From positions 1 to 7,309 of the forward strand of contig CALDPN010000174.1 of assembly GCA_937911235.1 (NCBI GenBank): a stretch of DNA of 7,309 bases, in the 5' to 3' direction. Under the pieces are notes generated by a model, which was not told the origin of the DNA, did not search any database, and worked only from the letters and a program-made list of their open reading frames with translations. The translations under genes and the position numbers were made by a program. Positions 5,896-7,309 of the stretch are shown here, one piece after another (positions within the stretch are counted from its first letter, which is position 1; each line of letters opens with the position of its first letter). The stretch comes from an uncultured Bacteroidales bacterium. Lineage in GTDB: Bacteria; Bacteroidota; Bacteroidia; Bacteroidales; Paludibacteraceae.

Positions 5896-6717
5896 TTATC
5901 TTAACCCCCATTCAGCTAGGCTTTCAAAGCCCCCGAGTCTGCGGATGTATTCTTTGGCGATGATGACGATATCGTTGAAGGGCACTTTCTGTCCGTTGAC
6001 GTTGACGTGCGTGTCCCCAATGGAGCAGATGGCTTCCTGGTCTTTGCCTTCATCCCAGGCTTTTAGGAAGCAGTAGATGTTTACGGAGCAGTCAGCTTTG
6101 GATAGGTCTTTGCCGTGCATAGTTCCCCCGCCGAGTGGTTTTTCGATACCGTAGAAGTCGCTGGCTAGTTTTCGGCCTGTAATACCTGTGTCCACGTTAA
6201 TTCCCCCAGTCCAGGGCCCGAGTGGGTTGATACTGGTTGCGGTTGGTATAATTTGCCGTATCTGTTCCTCTGTTGTGTTGGACCAGCATACGGTTAGTTC
6301 TTTGGTATCTTCGTTGAGGACTATCTTTCCGTCGTAGGGGTAGTGTTGGTAAAGTTCGTAGCATATTGCCCCAGCCAGTTTGTGTACATCTGGTTTGATG
6401 AACCCTGCGAATACTCCGTTGTCCCCGCAACGCAGTTCCTTTTGGTTGCCCGCCAGTATGGGGTCCTGCGGGACTTCGATGTATTCAAAATCTTTTAATT
6501 TTACGCCAGAAATGGTTTCGGCTATGTGTTTGACGTGGTCTTTCGGTATGTGTACAGAGGTTTCCCCAGTTACGAAACACGCGTTGTGTCCGATTAGAAC
6601 CTCGAAAGCGCATTTCGGGTCTTCTTGTTCCTTGTAGCAATGGTCCACGAGTACGCCCGCTATCCTATCAGCAATTTTATCGGGATGTGCACACGAGACT
6701 TTTTCTGTAATGTTCAT
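5896..6717 (-). CDS. metK: Phage-encoded short S-adenosylmethionine synthetase (methionine adenosyltransferase)
   Basis: It should make S-adenosylmethionine from ATP and methionine. Compared with E. coli MetK (about 384 residues), this 273-residue form keeps most catalytic positions: HPDK (11-14; His11 and Asp13), Glu39, Glu52 in TGETS, the GDNG loop (98-101), Lys131, the ligand-binding stretch VDTGITGRK (175-183; Asp176, Arg182, Lys183), and HGKDLSKAD (201-209; Lys203, Asp209). Deviations are SCAHPDK in place of SEGHPDK, and Cys210 where Arg is usual. The savings in length are shorter middle segments and loss of the C-terminal tail with the GHFGR motif. It therefore looks streamlined, not broken. 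The start ATG 6717 has an excellent ribosome site (GGAGGA, 6724-6729). It overlaps the methyltransferase stop by four bases (ATGA) and lies 2 bases before terS. The tight link suggests methyl-donor supply for that enzyme. Activity is inferred. Confidence 0.88.
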   Translation of the reverse strand: MNITEKVSCAHPDKIADRIAGVLVDHCYKEQEDPKCAFEVLIGHNACFVTGETSVHIPKDHVKHIAETISGVKLKDFEYIEVPQDPILAGNQKELRCGDNGVFAGFIKPDVHKLAGAICYELYQHYPYDGKIVLNEDTKELTVCWSNTTEEQIRQIIPTATSINPLGPWTGGINVDTGITGRKLASDFYGIEKPLGGGTMHGKDLSKADCSVNIYCFLKAWDEGKDQEAICSIGDTHVNVNGQKVPFNDIVIIAKEYIRRLGGFESLAEWGLR

Positions 6718-7309
6718 TTAGTGTCCTCCAGTAGTTTTAGTTTCCTTCTTCCGAATCGTACGCTGTGTGGGTGCTGGGTTTCGTTTGTGTACTGCTTGCC
6801 CTTTGAGACAAACTGTCGGTTTGAGTAGAAGAAGGTCTTTACCGAGCCGTATTTCTGCTCAAACTGGTCAGCGTTGCCCGAGAAGTCTTCGTTGTTCTTG
6901 ATGTAGACGAATCCTCTGCCCTCTTTGGCGTACGTTCCTGTCCTTATGCTTACTGCGTTGGACCCGAACAGGAGATAGTCACAACGTATTTGCGTTAGCG
7001 CTTTCCCTAGACCCTTGAAGGGCGGGTTTGTGAAGATGAGCACTTCGCTCGCCTTGCACCCGTATTCCTTCTGGTAGTCCATGTCAAAGTAGTCTTCCCA
7101 GGATTTCTCTGGGTAGTGAGAGAAGATGATTTTCGGGTTTCCCAGCCACTCTGCGTACTTTGGGAGTTCCCTGAATACGCTGGTTTCGGAGTCGCAGGGG
7201 CAGATAATCACTTTGTACTTTGTTCCCCGCTGGTATCGGCACAGGACTTCCAGTAAGAGCTCTGCGAACGCATAGTACAGGGTGTAGTATTCGTTGCTTG
7301 AGTCCTGGT
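6714..7309 (-). CDS. Adenine-type DNA methyltransferase (5' end outside window)
   Basis: The last 197 residues are visible; the frame is open to the right edge, so the GTG at 7211 need not be the start. The visible part begins SSNEYYTLYYAF, resembling the NDEYYT opening found in EcoRI-like and other phage N6-adenine methyltransferases. It continues with KVIICPCDSETSVF (32-45), where a motif I-like AdoMet pocket would sit, and IFTNPPFKGLG (91-101) with the catalytic NPPF (94-97). It would methylate adenine in DNA using S-adenosylmethionine; the recognition sequence cannot be deduced. Likely roles are protection from host restriction or marking of phage DNA. The C-terminal part (about 150-197) is basic and not recognised. 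The stop TGA overlaps the metK start, so the two are translationally coupled. The methyltransferase call is good; the subfamily is less sure. Confidence 0.78.
   Translation of the reverse strand, partial: QDSSNEYYTLYYAFAELLLEVLCRYQRGTKYKVIICPCDSETSVFRELPKYAEWLGNPKIIFSHYPEKSWEDYFDMDYQKEYGCKASEVLIFTNPPFKGLGKALTQIRCDYLLFGSNAVSIRTGTYAKEGRGFVYIKNNEDFSGNADQFEQKYGSVKTFFYSNRQFVSKGKQYTNETQHPHSVRFGRRKLKLLEDTK
6724..6729 (-). promoter_or_regulatory. Strong ribosome binding site for metK inside the methyltransferase gene
   Basis: GGAGGA on the minus strand is 6 bases from the metK ATG and lies within the last codons of the methyltransferase. It confirms ATG 6717 as the start and is among the strongest ribosome sites in the window, suggesting metK is made efficiently. 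Confidence 0.75.

Noticed and set aside
1..7309. Apparent scarcity of GATC (about eight by eye) as a sign of restriction avoidance
   Set aside because: Other four-base palindromes such as CATG also look rare, and the strands are strongly skewed in composition. A proper background model is needed before claiming avoidance.

Overview
The window is part of a tailed double-stranded DNA phage or prophage (Caudoviricetes). It holds the packaging and head-building block. Every gene I can support is on the minus strand, so transcription runs right to left. In that order the genes are: an adenine-type DNA methyltransferase (cut by the right edge), a short S-adenosylmethionine synthetase, a probable small terminase, the large terminase, a DUF1073-type portal, an SPP1 gp7/Mu gpF-type head morphogenesis protein, a charged coiled-coil protein of unknown function, and a DUF2213-type putative prohead protease (cut by the left edge). 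TAA, TAG and TGA all end genes here, so nothing suggests code reassignment. Strong AGGAG-type ribosome sites and two textbook TTGACA/TATAAT promoters argue against a Bacteroidota host, but the host cannot be named from this window.

Right part (about 4088-7309): methyltransferase, metK, terS and terL are packed with 1-4 base overlaps or a 2 base gap. They look like one translationally coupled operon. A phage-encoded AdoMet synthetase that overlaps the 3' end of a DNA methyltransferase gene suggests a module that makes the methyl donor next to its consumer, co-expressed with DNA packaging. The large terminase reading frame is broken by one extra base in a run of seven G at 5061-5067. Removing one G gives a clean 476-residue protein with all expected ATPase and nuclease motifs.

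Left part (about 1-4068): two minus-strand promoters share the core CGAAAAATGCTATA with an extended -10. One drives the portal, morphogenesis and coiled-coil genes; the other drives the protease gene. The protease has a lysine/glutamate-rich C-terminal extension containing an in-frame ATG with a strong ribosome site. This suggests a nested scaffold protein, as in the lambda C/Nu3 arrangement. No tRNA, CRISPR array, insertion sequence or clear intrinsic terminator was seen, and no stretch over 100 bases lacks a gene.
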